From contig CALBKH010000085.1 of the NCBI GenBank assembly GCA_937892955.1, positions 1 through 64,000 of the forward strand: DNA of 64,000 nucleotides, given 5' to 3'. A model generated the notes under the pieces. The model did no database searches. It saw nothing but the letters and a program-made list of their open reading frames with translations, and was not told the DNA's origin. This DNA comes from an uncultured Alphaproteobacteria bacterium. GTDB lineage: Bacteria; Pseudomonadota; Alphaproteobacteria; Rhizobiales; Ancalomicrobiaceae. The number at the start of each line of letters is the position of its first letter. Position 1 is the first letter of the stretch. Shown here one piece after another: positions 1 to 7,777 of this stretch. A program made the position numbers and the translations under genes.

Positions 1-726
1 GCACATTAAACGCATCAAATCAACATGATGGTCCAACCGCGCACAGGTCTCGTGAGACGGCGCCCGACGCTCCGACCCTTCGTCCGGCGGATCGTTTCCG
101 AAGGCCGGCGGCTCGTCGCCGGCCCCCCGCGGGACCTCCTCGTCGTTCCCTGGAATTCGCGGACGGCGTCGCCTCGAGATCGGCCGTCGTCCCCGACGAG
201 CGCGACGCGCGAAGAAAGAAGATCTACGCATCTCGCAACTCGTTGAAAAATCGATGGATCCCCTTCCCCTCCGCTTCGCTTCGGCCGAGGATGACGACCT
301 GTGGTTCAGGCGACTTCGGCGGCGATTTCGAAGCCTCGAACCCGTCGCGACGGACTTCGCGAAGGGCGCCTCCCAGAGGGGTGTGGACCGGCTGTGGCAA
401 CTTCGGATCGCCGACGTCGAGACTTGCCGGAGCCGCGTGAGTTCGGGATGACACCGCGGCTCGAGCCCGAGGGTTCTTCATCGGGCCGGCAGGCTTCGCA
501 GTCCGCCACGGGCTCGAAAGAGACTTCAAGACCCGTCGCATACCGACTGGTCGGTTCGAATCGAGACCACCTCGCCCCGATTTCGCTTCTTCGTTCGCAG
601 CACGGGGGCGGCGCGAAACGACAGGATCCGGCGACCCGTCCGCGGTTCTCGCCGTGCCCATCGAGTCCGTCGTGGACGGTTCGGCGTCGGGCGCTCCTGC
701 GGTTTCCGCCGAACCGTGATGTCGCG
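1..726. other. Left-edge stretch without a supported gene
   Basis: I find no reading frame here with recognisable protein features. The long frames are arginine/proline-rich, typical of antisense or non-coding high-G+C DNA. Around 255-300 and 440-455 the sequence resembles short intergenic repeat debris common in alphaproteobacterial genomes (CTTCGCTTCGGCCGAGGATG and GAGTTCGGGATGACA); this resemblance is from memory. A palindromic operator-like motif at 540-557 is listed separately. Confidence 0.5.
540..557. promoter_or_regulatory. TetR-type operator-like palindrome, copy 1
   Basis: ATACCGACTGGTCGGTTC contains the inverted half-sites ACCGA and TCGGT around a 4-base centre, the layout of many TetR-family operators. 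A near-identical 18-mer lies at 11134-11151; the two differ only by a compensating G/A and C/T pair. No tetR gene is in the window, and no gene clearly starts beside this copy. Confidence 0.35.
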
Positions 727-1329
727 TCAGGCAGCGGTGCCGGTGACCGCCTGGACGGTCAGTTTCTGCAGCCGTTCGGGCAAGAGCGGCACCAGTTCGA
801 GGGCCTGGGCGTGGCCGGCGTCGGACATCTTGGCCCAGGTCTTGGCGACGATGTCGACGACCTTGGCGTCGTCGTACTTGGCGCCGAAGTCGACATATTC
901 GAACTCGAGGAAGACCAGCGAGGCGCAATCCTCGACCGCCTGCGCTTCCGCATCACGCTTGATGCGCTCCTTGCGCACCATCTGGCCGGCGCGCACGACA
1001 TCTTCTTCCGGCCAACCGACCTTGCGCATGATCTCAGCGAGAAGTTCACCGTGGCGCGCCTTCAGGGCGTTGCGCCAGGCGTGGTAGCCGGGCTTGTCCA
1101 TCGGGTAGCTCGAGCGCGGGATGTCGAAGCGGCGGATGTGCTGGGCGCGCGCCGCGATCTTCAGCAGATCCGAGGCGTCGGGCGCCAGCTTGGCCATGCG
1201 GGCGGTCATGCGCTCGCCGTAGACCTGGGCGTAGGGCCGCGAGACGCCGTCGACCGTCACCTTGACGGGATCGTCGGCGTTGGCGGCGTCGATGAGTGCA
1301 TACGTCTGTTCCAGGCGCGACATGGTCAT
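727..1329 (-). CDS. DUF4202 domain-containing protein
   Basis: A 200-residue protein that matches the DUF4202 family along its whole length. Recognisable features are the early YGERMTARMAKLAPDAS stretch, the RAQHIRRFDIPRSSYPMDKP segment and a charged C-terminal half. The family has no established biochemical role. The start at 1329 is chosen because GGAGGA lies 9 bases upstream; an ATG two codons further in (1323) is possible. The reading frame stays open far upstream into ubiB, but that extension is antisense-like. It lies 92 bases downstream of ubiB on the same strand and could be the last gene of the ubiE-ubiB transcript. Confidence 0.85.
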   Translation of the reverse strand: MTMSRLEQTYALIDAANADDPVKVTVDGVSRPYAQVYGERMTARMAKLAPDASDLLKIAARAQHIRRFDIPRSSYPMDKPGYHAWRNALKARHGELLAEIMRKVGWPEEDVVRAGQMVRKERIKRDAEAQAVEDCASLVFLEFEYVDFGAKYDDAKVVDIVAKTWAKMSDAGHAQALELVPLLPERLQKLTVQAVTGTAA

Positions 1330-1421
1330 GTCGGGTTGTCCTCCGGATCTGCCCTTCGCCGCGGTTCCTTGCATGGATCGTGCCCTCTGGCGGGGCGCGG
1401 AACCGGCGACGATCTCGTATA

Positions 1422-3008
1422 TTAGGAAATCATCATGACATAGGCGACGGCGGCGAGGGAAGCGGCGGCGAGCCACATCGCCGCCCGCCGTGGGCGATCG
1501 CGCCGCGCCTGGGCCTCGGCGAGCGCCTCCACCGTCTCGGCGTCGAGGCGGACGCCGGCTTCGGCCCATTTGGCGAGACCCGCCGAGGCGAGGTCGAGCC
1601 GTTCGGCGAGACGCGGCACGGCGAGCGCCAGCCGGCCGAGCGCGCCGGCCGAGGTGGCGGCGTCGGCGAGGCGGGCGCCGGGGCCGAGATTGGACTCGAC
1701 CCATTCGCGCACCACGGGCTCGGACACCGTCCAGATGTCGAGGTCCGGATCGAGCGAGCGGGCGACGCCTTCCACCACCACCATGGTCTTCTGCAACAGG
1801 ATCAGCCGCGGCTGGGTCTTCATCTCGAAGACGTCGGTGTATTCGAAGAGCTGGCCGAGCAGGCCGGCGATCGACACTTCGGCCGGCGGGCGGTCGCGTA
1901 GCGCCTGACCGACGGCGCGCAGCGCCTGGGCGAAGACCTCGACCTCCTGATGCGGCGGCACGTAGCCGGCGTCGAAGTGGACCTGGGCGACGCGGCGATA
2001 GTCGCGGATGATGAAGCCGTAGAGGATCTCGGCGAGGAAGCGGCGCTCGTCGGTGTCGAGGCGGCCGGTGATGCCGAGATCGACGGCGACGAGGTCGCCG
2101 GAGGGCACGACGAAGAGGTTGCCCTGGTGCATGTCGGCGTGGAAGAAGCCGTCGCGCATCGCATGACGCAGGAAGGTCTGCATGACGATGCGACCGAGGC
2201 GCTTCAGATCGTGGCCGGCGGCGATCATGCCGGCGCGATCGGAGAGCTTGACGCCGTCGATCCATTCGAGCGTCAGCACGCCGCGCTGGGTGCGCGGCCA
2301 ATCGACCGCGGGCAGGCGGAATTCGGGATCGTTCGCGGTGTTCTCGGCGAGTTCGGCGATCGCCGCCGCCTCGAGCCGCAGATCCATCTCGAGGCGGACC
2401 GAGCGGGCGAGGGTGTCGACCACCGCGACGAGGCGCAGCCGGCGGGTCGGCGGCACCAGCGCTTCGATCAGGCGGGCGGCGAGATAGAAGGCATCGAGAT
2501 CGCGCTTGAAGCGGGCCTCGACATCGGGCCGGAGCACCTTCACCGCGACGTCGCGGATCGTCCCGTCGTCCGCCTTCACCCGCGCCTTGTGGACCTGGGC
2601 GATCGAGGCGGCGGCGACCGGCTGACCGAATTCGACGAAGAGTTCGGCGATCGGCTTGCCGAAAGAGCGGGCGACGATCGCTTCCGCCGTGTCGTGATCG
2701 AAGGGGGCGACGCGATCCTGCAGCGCTTCGAGATCGTCGGCCATGGCGCGGCCGACGATGTCCGGCCGGGTGGCGAGGAACTGGCCGAGCTTGACGTAGG
2801 ACGGCCCGAGGCGGTTCAGCGCCCGGCTGGCGCGTTGGCCGCGCGACGCGCCCTCCACCTCCTTGCGCTCGACCAGTCCGGCGAGGACCAGCGCGAGCCG
2901 ACCGATCGGCGGCGGGTCGGGCGGGGCCATCGCGGTGACGAGGCCTTCGCGCGCCATCACCCAGCCGGCGCGGGCGAGCCTGAGGAGGGAACCGATCGCG
3001 TGCGCCAT
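1422..3008 (-). CDS. ubiB: Ubiquinone biosynthesis protein UbiB (atypical kinase/ATPase family)
   Basis: A 528-residue member of the UbiB/ADCK (ABC1) atypical kinase family, needed for ubiquinone synthesis at the inner membrane. In E. coli it is a helper ATPase rather than the hydroxylase itself. Family marks are visible: a KLGQFLATRPD element (KxGQ), an alanine-rich loop AAASIAQVHKARV, the catalytic HADMHQGNLFV loop, and DLG in place of the usual kinase DFG. The C-terminus ends in a hydrophobic segment of about 17 residues, a probable membrane anchor. Length is close to the E. coli protein. It starts 4 bases after the ubiE stop, so the two genes form an operon. Confidence 0.95.
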   Translation of the reverse strand: MAHAIGSLLRLARAGWVMAREGLVTAMAPPDPPPIGRLALVLAGLVERKEVEGASRGQRASRALNRLGPSYVKLGQFLATRPDIVGRAMADDLEALQDRVAPFDHDTAEAIVARSFGKPIAELFVEFGQPVAAASIAQVHKARVKADDGTIRDVAVKVLRPDVEARFKRDLDAFYLAARLIEALVPPTRRLRLVAVVDTLARSVRLEMDLRLEAAAIAELAENTANDPEFRLPAVDWPRTQRGVLTLEWIDGVKLSDRAGMIAAGHDLKRLGRIVMQTFLRHAMRDGFFHADMHQGNLFVVPSGDLVAVDLGITGRLDTDERRFLAEILYGFIIRDYRRVAQVHFDAGYVPPHQEVEVFAQALRAVGQALRDRPPAEVSIAGLLGQLFEYTDVFEMKTQPRLILLQKTMVVVEGVARSLDPDLDIWTVSEPVVREWVESNLGPGARLADAATSAGALGRLALAVPRLAERLDLASAGLAKWAEAGVRLDAETVEALAEAQARRDRPRRAAMWLAAASLAAVAYVMMIS

Positions 3009-3012
3009 CGCC

Positions 3013-3816
3013 TCAGATCTTCCAGCCCGAGTGCAGCGCGGCGATGCCGCCGGTGAAGTTGGTGTAGTCGACGCGGGAGAAGCCGGCGGCGCGGATCATC
3101 TCGGCGAATTTCTCCTGCGGCGGGAACTTGCGGATCGATTCCACCAGATAGCGATAGGGCTCGGCGTCGCCGGCGATGGCGCGGCCCATGAGCGGAATCA
3201 GATGGAAGGAGAAGGCGTCGTAGATCTTGTCGAGGACCGGCATCTCGACCGCCGAGAACTCCAGCACGAGCAGGCGGCCGCCGGGCTTCAGCACGCGGTG
3301 GGCCTCGGCCAGCGCCTTGTCGATGCGCGGCACGTTGCGGATGCCGAAGGCGATCGTATAGGCGTCGAAGCGGTTCGACTCGAAGGGCAGTTCCTCGGCA
3401 TTGGCCTCGACGAAGTCGAGATTGGCGGCAAGGCCGCGTTTCTCGGCGCGCTCACGGCCGACACCGAGCATCGAGGCGTTGATGTCGGAGACGGTGACGT
3501 GCGCGTGCCTCTCCGACCTCTCGACGATGCGGAAGGCGATGTCGCCGGTGCCGCCGGCCATGTCGAGGACCTCGTAGCGGCGGCGGCCGATCTTCGGCGG
3601 CGACAGGCGCGAGACCATCGCGTCCTTCCACAGGCGATGGAGGCCGCCCGACATGGCGTCGTTCATGACGTCGTAACGGCTCGCCACCTTGTGGAAGACG
3701 TCGTCGACGAGATGCTGCTTGTCCTCGAGCGGCACGTCGCGGAAGCCGAAGGAGGCGGTGGCGCCTGACGACGCGGTGTCGCTCGGGGCGGAAGCGGCGG
3801 CGGGATCGTGCGACAT
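3013..3816 (-). CDS. ubiE: Demethylmenaquinol/2-methoxy-6-polyprenyl-benzoquinol methyltransferase
   Basis: A 267-residue SAM-dependent C-methyltransferase of ubiquinone (and menaquinone) synthesis. The family signatures are all present: VMNDAMSGGLHRLWKD, the SAM-binding LDMAGGTGDIAFRI, and FGIRNVPRIDKAL. I start it at 3816 (MSHDPAAAS), where GAGGAAG precedes the ATG. The frame is open for a further 145 codons, but that extension crosses palindromic repeats and looks non-coding. It is the first gene of the minus-strand ubiE-ubiB unit and diverges from mutM across a 320-base repeat-containing gap. Confidence 0.96.
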   Translation of the reverse strand: MSHDPAAASAPSDTASSGATASFGFRDVPLEDKQHLVDDVFHKVASRYDVMNDAMSGGLHRLWKDAMVSRLSPPKIGRRRYEVLDMAGGTGDIAFRIVERSERHAHVTVSDINASMLGVGRERAEKRGLAANLDFVEANAEELPFESNRFDAYTIAFGIRNVPRIDKALAEAHRVLKPGGRLLVLEFSAVEMPVLDKIYDAFSFHLIPLMGRAIAGDAEPYRYLVESIRKFPPQEKFAEMIRAAGFSRVDYTNFTGGIAALHSGWKI

Positions 3817-3863
3817 GGGACTTCCTCGGCTTCGTCTGGATCCCTCCCGAGCGGAGCTCGGAA

Positions 3864-3911
3864 CCCTTCTCCCCTCGCGGGAGAAGGTGCCCCGAAGGGG
3901 CGGATGAGGGG
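3864..3911 (+). repeat. REP-like palindromic intergenic repeat, copy A
   Basis: A hairpin (CCTTCTCCC / GGGAGAAGG with a CTCGC centre) followed by a second small hairpin GCCCCGAAGGGGC and the tail GGATGAGGGG. It resembles the short mosaic palindromes (RIME/REP type) dispersed between genes in Rhizobiales. Three more copies occur in this window. It lies in the divergent ubiE/mutM gap. Confidence 0.8.
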
Positions 3912-3953
3912 TTGGACCTCTCCACGAACGCCGTGCCGAGAGGAGGCACCGAG

Positions 3954-4001
3954 CCCCCTCATCCGGCGCTGCGCGCCACCTTCTCCCGCAGGGGAGAAGG
4001 G
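3954..4001 (-). repeat. REP-like palindromic intergenic repeat, copy B
   Basis: Same family as the copy 43 bases to the left, but inverted: it begins CCCCCTCATCC and ends with the CCTTCTCCC / GGGGAGAAGG hairpin. The small internal hairpin differs (GGCGCTGCGCGCC). The two GGATGAGGGG tails face each other, so a transcript could fold across the whole pair. Confidence 0.8.
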
Positions 4002-4136
4002 AAACCCGCGACGGCGCCCGTCGAGGACAGACGCGTCGCGACCGTGATCGCGGCGGACCATAGCGGAAGCCTCTCGACGACGCTATCTCTCGAGGTGCGC
4101 CGATGCGACGCTCGACCCCCTTGCCGAGGACCCGCC

Positions 4137-5033
4137 ATGCCCGAACTGCCCGAGGTCGAAACCGTTCGCCGTGGCCTCCAGCCGGTGATGGAGGAAGCGC
4201 GGATCGTCCGGGTCGAGCAGCGCCGGGCGAACCTGCGGATCCCCTTCCCACCCGGTTTCGTCGAGCGGCTGACCGGTGCGACGATCACGGCGCTCGGTCG
4301 GCGGGCCAAATACCTCCTCCTCGATCTCTCGACGGCCGAAGTGCTGATCGCCCATCTCGGCATGTCGGGGTCGTTCCGCATCCGCTTTCCCGACGAGGAG
4401 ATCCTCCCGGGCGACTTCCACATCGCCCGCGATCGTTCCGCCGCCCACGACCACGTCGTCTTCCATCTCGAGGGGCCGGGGGCGCCGGCGGGCACCACCG
4501 TCACCTACAACGATCCGCGCCGCTTCGGCTTCATGGATCTCGTCGCGCGCGAGGGGCTCACGGCCCATTCGTCCCTCGTCGGGCTCGGCGTCGAGCCGCT
4601 CGGCAACGAACTCTCGGCCGATCTCCTCGCCGCGCTCTTCCGCGACAAGGCGGCGCCCCTGAAAGCGGCCCTCCTCGACCAGCGGCTGCTGGCCGGCCTC
4701 GGCAACATCTACGTCTGCGAGGCGTTGTGGCGGGCGAAGCTCTCGCCGGCGCTTTCGGCCGGCGACACCGTCACCGCCACGGGGCGGCCGTCGAAGAAGC
4801 TCGGCGGGTTGGCGAGCGCCATCCGCGACGTGCTCGCCGAGGCGGTCGAGGCCGGCGGATCGTCGTTGCGCGATCATCGCCGGACCGACGGCGAGCTCGG
4901 CTATTTCCAACATTCCTTCGCGGTCTACGACCGGGAGGGTGAGCCCTGCCCGCGCCCATCCTGCTCCGGGGTGGTGACGCGCCGTGTCCAGTCGGGGCGA
5001 TCGACCTTCTACTGCCCGATCTGCCAGCGCTGA
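4137..5033 (+). CDS. mutM: Formamidopyrimidine-DNA glycosylase (MutM/Fpg)
   Basis: A 298-residue bifunctional DNA glycosylase/AP lyase that removes 8-oxoguanine and ring-opened purines. The start is fixed by the invariant N-terminus MPELPEVETV: Pro1 (after Met removal) is the catalytic nucleophile and Glu2 the general acid. A helix-two-turn-helix region (LLAGLGNIYVCEALW) and a C-terminal four-cysteine zinc finger (CPRPSC...YCPIC) are intact. GAGGA lies 6 bases upstream of the ATG. The frame is open upstream across the repeats, but that part is non-coding. Confidence 0.97.
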   Translation: MPELPEVETVRRGLQPVMEEARIVRVEQRRANLRIPFPPGFVERLTGATITALGRRAKYLLLDLSTAEVLIAHLGMSGSFRIRFPDEEILPGDFHIARDRSAAHDHVVFHLEGPGAPAGTTVTYNDPRRFGFMDLVAREGLTAHSSLVGLGVEPLGNELSADLLAALFRDKAAPLKAALLDQRLLAGLGNIYVCEALWRAKLSPALSAGDTVTATGRPSKKLGGLASAIRDVLAEAVEAGGSSLRDHRRTDGELGYFQHSFAVYDREGEPCPRPSCSGVVTRRVQSGRSTFYCPICQR

Positions 5034-5062
5034 TCGGCACCACGGACGCCTCGGCCGGGCTT

Positions 5063-5085
5063 TTTCGCACGACCGCCGTGCGAAA
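5063..5085. other. Hairpin downstream of mutM
   Basis: A perfect 9-bp stem (TTTCGCACG / CGTGCGAAA) with a 5-base loop, 30 bases after the mutM stop. It lacks a trailing T-run on the plus strand, so termination is uncertain; it may stabilise the 3' end of the transcript. Confidence 0.4.
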
Positions 5086-5173
5086 GATCGCGTTGCGGGC
5101 GTCCCGGCTCTCCGATAGCCCTTGAAGGGAAAGCGGCCGCGGCCGAACCGCCGGTCGGAGGAAAGGAGACCCC

Positions 5174-5947
5174 ATGGCTTACGAGAACATCCAGGTGGAG
5201 ACGCGCGGACGCGTCGGCCTGATCACGCTCAACCGTCCGCAGGCGCTCAACGCCCTCAATTCGGCGTTGATGGCGGAGGTCTCCGCCGCGCTCGACGTCT
5301 TCGAGGTCGACGACGGAATCGGCTGCGTGGTGATCACCGGGTCGGAGCGGTCCTTCGCCGCCGGCGCCGACATCAAGGAGATGCAGCCGAAGACGCTGGC
5401 GACCGCCTATCTCGGCGACCTGATCACGCCGTGGGATCGGGTGTCGCGCTTCCGCAAGCCGATCATCGCCGGCGTCGCCGGCTTCGCGCTGGGCGGCGGC
5501 TGCGAACTCGCCATGATGTGCGACATGATCATCGCCGCGGAAACCGCCAAGTTCGGCCAGCCGGAGATCAATCTCGGCACCATCCCGGGCGCCGGCGGCA
5601 CCCAACGGCTGACCCGCGCCATCGGCAAGGCCAAGGCGATGGACCTCTGCCTCACCGGGCGGCGGATCGGCGCCCAGGAGGCGATGGCCGACGGGCTCGT
5701 CGCCCGCATCCTGCCGGCGGAAGGCTTCGTCGAGGCGGTGATGGCGATCGCCGCGGAGATCGCCGCCAAGCCGCTGATCGCCGCGATGTTCGCCAAGGAA
5801 GCGGTCAACCGCGCCTTCGAGACGTCGCTCGCCGAGGGACTGCGGTTCGAACGGCGGATGTTCCACGCCACCTTCGGCACCGAGGACCAGAAGGAGGGCA
5901 TGGGCGCCTTCGCCGAGAAGCGCTCCGCGGAGTTCAAGCACCGCTGA
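5174..5947 (+). CDS. Enoyl-CoA hydratase
   Basis: A 257-residue crotonase-fold protein that hydrates 2-trans-enoyl-CoA in beta-oxidation. The CoA/oxyanion-hole segment FAAGADIKEMQ and the GFALGGGCELAMMCD segment are present. The two catalytic glutamates of true hydratases are also present, in GGGCELAMM and in GQPEINLGTIPGAGGTQRL. Length is normal for mitochondrial-type EchA. A strong ribosome site (GGAGGAAAGGAG) precedes the ATG. It is a stand-alone gene: a 14-bp hairpin follows, and rpsT starts after a 275-base gap. Confidence 0.94.
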   Translation: MAYENIQVETRGRVGLITLNRPQALNALNSALMAEVSAALDVFEVDDGIGCVVITGSERSFAAGADIKEMQPKTLATAYLGDLITPWDRVSRFRKPIIAGVAGFALGGGCELAMMCDMIIAAETAKFGQPEINLGTIPGAGGTQRLTRAIGKAKAMDLCLTGRRIGAQEAMADGLVARILPAEGFVEAVMAIAAEIAAKPLIAAMFAKEAVNRAFETSLAEGLRFERRMFHATFGTEDQKEGMGAFAEKRSAEFKHR

Positions 5948-5993
5948 GGCGAGCCGGCCGGGTCCGGGCGTCGCGCCGATGCACATCGGCCAT

Positions 5994-6026
5994 GGCCGAA
6001 AAGCCGGGGGAACCGGCCTTTCGGCC
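5994..6026 (+). terminator. Hairpin terminator after enoyl-CoA hydratase
   Basis: A 14-bp stem with one mismatch (GGCCGAAAAGCCGG / CCGGCCTTTCGGCC) and a 5-base loop, 46 bases past the stop. There is no long T-run, so it is a probable but weak intrinsic terminator. Confidence 0.55.
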
Positions 6027-6222
6027 CGTTGACGCCCGGGACCTCCCCGGCTATAAGCTCGCCCACTCGGTGGCGGCCTTTCCCGCCGCCGCTCTTTCAC
6101 GTCGTCGGCCCTGCCCGGTCGGCTTCCCACGAGACGGGCGCGTCGCCGGACGCGGATCGTCGGGGCGGGAGGCATTCGGCAGTTCGGGTCGAGCACAGTC
6201 GAGATCCAGGAGAGGCTCGTCC

Positions 6223-6489
6223 ATGGCCAATACGCCGTCCGCCAAGAAGGCGGCCCGCAAGATCGCGCGCCGCACCGCGGTCAACAAGTCCCGTCGTTCG
6301 CGCGTCCGCACCTTCCTGCGCAAGGTCGAAGAGGCGATCGCCTCGGGCGATCAGGCCGCCGCGGCGGAAGCGCTCAAGGCTGCTCAGCCGGAGCTGCAGC
6401 GCGCCGCCTCCAAGGGCGTCGTCCATCGCAACACGGCCTCCCGCAAGATCTCCCGTCTCGCCCATCGGGTGAAGGCGCTCGGCGCCTGA
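6223..6489 (+). CDS. rpsT: 30S ribosomal protein S20
   Basis: An 88-residue basic protein, the normal size for bS20, which binds 16S rRNA during early small-subunit assembly. The N-terminus MANTPSAKKAARKIAR and the C-terminal HRNTASRKISRLAHRVKAL segment are diagnostic. The start at 6223 is preceded by CCAGGAGAGG. The open frame runs back into the previous gene, but the upstream part carries no protein character. rpsT upstream of dnaA is a common arrangement in alphaproteobacteria. Confidence 0.97.
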   Translation: MANTPSAKKAARKIARRTAVNKSRRSRVRTFLRKVEEAIASGDQAAAAEALKAAQPELQRAASKGVVHRNTASRKISRLAHRVKALGA

Positions 6490-6525
6490 TCTCGACCCTT
6501 CGGGGCATGACGCAACGTCTTCAAG

Positions 6526-6554
6526 ACCCGGGCCACGGCCCGGGTTCTTTTGTT
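6526..6554 (+). terminator. Intrinsic terminator of rpsT
   Basis: A 9-bp stem ACCCGGGCC / GGCCCGGGT with a minimal loop, followed directly by TCTTTTGTTT, 36 bases past the rpsT stop. This is a classic rho-independent terminator. Confidence 0.88.
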
Positions 6555-7163
6555 TCCCGGCTACCATTTTCGAGCGTCGCGGCGGTCTGTAATTATACTT
6601 AGCGGAATGCTACGGAAACGCCCGGACCGGATTCACCCTGACAGAAATTCATTTTTTCTTTCATGATCTTGGCGACAAGTCGCGAAATGATGGATCGGAA
6701 CCGCCCCGCCTCGGCGGACGAGAATGGGGTGCGACGAATTTTTCGCCGGCAGGTACGAAAAAAATACATGTCCGCCATCCTGCGGCCTAAGTCCGTTGAG
6801 TCGGAAGGACTTCCCCGACACGGAACGGGTTCCACCCCCGACGAGCCCCCGCGATCACCCGCCCTCGACACCGGAGTGGCCATTGCGCGGTGAGAAGGCG
6901 CTGTGTAATGTCCCCCTCATGAAGGCGCTGCCTTCACGGTCCTGCGGAAATCCATAGTCGAACAAGCCGAATTCGTAACATTCGCCATGACATCACAAGA
7001 AATGTTGTCGAGTGTATTACGTAACTGGATGAAGTAGACTTGGGGGAAGGCGGGATCGACGACCGGCCGGAAAGGTGGCATTGCTCCGACAGGGTCGTTC
7101 ATCAATCAAATTGTATCACACGAAGGGGTGAGCCGGGCTCCGTCCGGCTCGGGGGGCATCGTC
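6555..7163. other. Non-coding, relatively AT-rich gap upstream of the rhodanese gene and dnaA
   Basis: No supported gene. The stretch is clearly richer in A/T than its surroundings, with runs such as CATTTTTTC and CGAAAAAAATACATG. It contains a -10-like TATACT near 6592, a perfect 7-bp inverted repeat TGAAGGC/GCCTTCA at 6920-6936, and near its end the hairpin listed separately. I looked for DnaA boxes (TTWTNCACA) as evidence of a replication origin and found none convincing. Confidence 0.5.
7130..7156 (+). promoter_or_regulatory. Leader hairpin abutting the ribosome site of the rhodanese gene
   Basis: GAGCCGG and CCGGCTC pair with a 7-base loop. The stem ends exactly where the GGGGGG ribosome-binding run begins, 7 bases before the ATG at 7164. 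A hairpin in this place could modulate translation initiation. This is inferred from position only. Confidence 0.4.
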
Positions 7164-7610
7164 ATGTCGAACGAGTTCGTCGGGGTCTACGCCGGAGACG
7201 TGGACCCTGCGGAAGCTTGGGCGTCGCTCGCGGCGAACGAGCACGCCATTCTGGTCGACGTCCGTACACGGGCCGAATGGGCCTTCGTCGGGCTTCCGGC
7301 CCTCGCGGGGCTCGGCAAGCAGCCGATCACCCTGGAATGGCAGGTCTTCCCGACGATGACCGTCAATCCCGATTTCGTGGCGATCCTGGACGAAGCGTTG
7401 GTCTCGGCGGGGATCGCGCGCGACGTTCCGATCTACTTCCTGTGCCGGTCCGGTCAACGCAGCCGTTTTGCGGCGGTCGCGATGACCTCGGCCGGCTGGT
7501 CGCATTGTTACAACATCTCGGAAGGCTTCGAGGGCGGTCTCGACGGCGAAAGCCATCGCGGCCGGGTCTCGGGTTGGAAGATGCGCGGACTACCCTGGTC
7601 TCAGACCTGA
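7164..7610 (+). CDS. Rhodanese-like domain protein
   Basis: A 148-residue single-domain rhodanese, a family that carries sulfane sulfur on an active-site cysteine. The active loop is visible as CRSGQRSR, with Cys about residue 95, and the CH2A-like segment VDVRTRAEWAFVG is near the N-terminus. The start at 7164 (MSNEFVG) has a G-rich ribosome site; an in-frame ATG at 7128 is upstream of the hairpin and less likely. It lies 167 bases before dnaA on the same strand, so some dnaA transcripts could begin upstream of it. Its physiological sulfur partner is unknown. Confidence 0.85.
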   Translation: MSNEFVGVYAGDVDPAEAWASLAANEHAILVDVRTRAEWAFVGLPALAGLGKQPITLEWQVFPTMTVNPDFVAILDEALVSAGIARDVPIYFLCRSGQRSRFAAVAMTSAGWSHCYNISEGFEGGLDGESHRGRVSGWKMRGLPWSQT

Positions 7611-7777
7611 TCGTGAAGCGCGTCGATCGACGCGACGGGGACCGACGGGGCGGTAACGCCACGCCGGCTCGGGAACGTGTCGTCCGGCCACGAACGCGGC
7701 GGGCGACGGAAAGAATGGCGGCGAGGGGTCGCGATCGTTCGAGGCGGCGGACGGTCGAGACCGAAAGGCGGAGTACG

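Noticed and set aside
540..575. tRNA-like T-loop (GGTTCGAATC) near the left edge
   Set aside because: The flanking bases do not form a T-stem and no acceptor or anticodon arm can be built around it.
224..1425. Long open frames on both strands at the left edge (up to 374 codons)
   Set aside because: They are arginine/proline-rich and overlap the DUF4202 gene in the wrong frames; they look like high-G+C shadow frames.
3912..4136. N-terminal extension of the mutM reading frame
   Set aside because: It runs through palindromic repeats, and the invariant MPELPEV start is at 4137.
6555..7163. Possible replication origin next to dnaA
   Set aside because: The stretch is AT-rich, but I found no convincing DnaA boxes (TTWTNCACA). 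In many alphaproteobacteria the origin is not beside dnaA.
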